Below, piece after piece: positions 63,951 through 64,000 of a DNA stretch of 64,000 bases. The notes beneath the pieces are model-generated. The model was given only the letters and a program-made list of their open reading frames with translations, was not told the DNA's origin and searched no databases. Each line of letters starts with the position of its first letter. The first letter of the stretch is position 1. Made by a program: the position numbers and the translations under genes. The stretch covers positions 4,650,001 to 4,714,000 of the forward strand of contig NZ_CP019038.1 of assembly GCF_001941825.1 (NCBI RefSeq). Reading direction: 5' to 3'. This DNA is from Massilia putida. GTDB taxonomy: Bacteria > Pseudomonadota > Gammaproteobacteria > Burkholderiales > Burkholderiaceae_D.

Positions 63951-64000
63951 TACACAACCGTGGACACCATGAGCTGGACGGCATCCTTGCCGCCACGCCG
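63951..64000 (-). CDS. C-terminal end of a gene running off the right edge (partial)
   Basis: The minus strand reads in frame RRGGKDAVQLMVSTVV and then TAG at 63951-63953, a plausible protein C-terminus located 58 bases upstream of the CAP gene start. Only about 16 codons are visible, so the product cannot be named. Confidence 0.35.

Noticed and set aside
63490..63996. A 168-codon minus-strand frame at the right edge
   Set aside because: It is a shifted-frame shadow of the CAP-domain gene; only the short C-terminal reading ending at 63951 is plausible.

Overview
The window looks like a chromosomal segment of a high-GC Burkholderiales bacterium, most likely Oxalobacteraceae close to Massilia. 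This is inferred from the strongly G/C-biased third codon positions, the PEP-CTERM protein paired with a large subtilase, many secreted hydrolases, a TonB-dependent chitin-sugar locus, DUF3016, DUF2058 and DUF4214 proteins, and dispersed palindromic repeats. No rRNA, phage, insertion sequence or CRISPR array was seen. The only RNA gene is tRNA-Phe(GAA).

Layout. 1-9.6 kb: the 5' end of a sensor protein behind an HD-GYP response regulator; a Nei/Fpg glycosylase; DUF3016; a sigma factor / anti-sigma-like / secreted effector triad; a thioesterase; an M20 peptidase; and a three-gene run of envelope proteins. 9.7-18.7 kb: M16 and M1 peptidases facing each other across a palindromic repeat, a YecD-like isochorismatase fold protein, a patch of small repeats, a luciferase-like flavin enzyme, a beta-lactamase-fold lipoprotein and a Ser/Gly/Thr-repeat secreted protein. 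18.8-30.6 kb: sialate O-acetylesterase, bestrophin and aldo/keto reductase; then a sensory block with a substrate-binding protein coupled to a PAS histidine kinase and, divergently, two chemoreceptors. 31.2-37.7 kb: a TonB receptor, GH20 hexosaminidase and AmpG-like transporter operon for N-acetylglucosamine oligomers. 37.7-41.1 kb: an IF-1 paralogue, a ribbon-helix-helix regulator with a PHA-depolymerase-type esterase, DUF2058 and an AraC/GyrI regulator. An AT-rich gap follows.

41.7-49.6 kb: PEP-CTERM protein plus subtilase; then a small lipoprotein, a MurG/MGDG-type glycosyltransferase with a membrane partner, and a HAD phosphatase with an LpxO-like hydroxylase. These last two pairs suggest envelope lipid modification. 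49.7-55.4 kb: a secreted phosphodiesterase with a coupled partner, a GH39 glycosidase and a divergent esterase. 55.4-58.2 kb: yjdM and an unusually AT-rich OsmC-YcaO fusion gene just 3' of tRNA-Phe. 58.2-64 kb: a thioesterase, a chemoreceptor fragment, an alpha/beta hydrolase, a DUF4214 fragment, and a peroxide-defence cluster (catalase, ohr, ohrR) with recognisable operators; then a CAP-domain protein and the tail of another gene.

Several gene sets appear to work together: the sigma/anti-sigma triad, the chitin-sugar operon, the binding protein/kinase/chemoreceptor block, and the peroxide cluster. The main oddities are a GGGTCAGAGCCC-type hairpin repeat present twice (one copy encodes the C-terminus of the histidine kinase), a tandem palindromic 23-bp repeat, the AT-rich YcaO gene beside a tRNA, and two gene fragments. 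I found no convincing wholly novel system. The best candidates are the binding-protein/kinase pair and the RHH/esterase operon.
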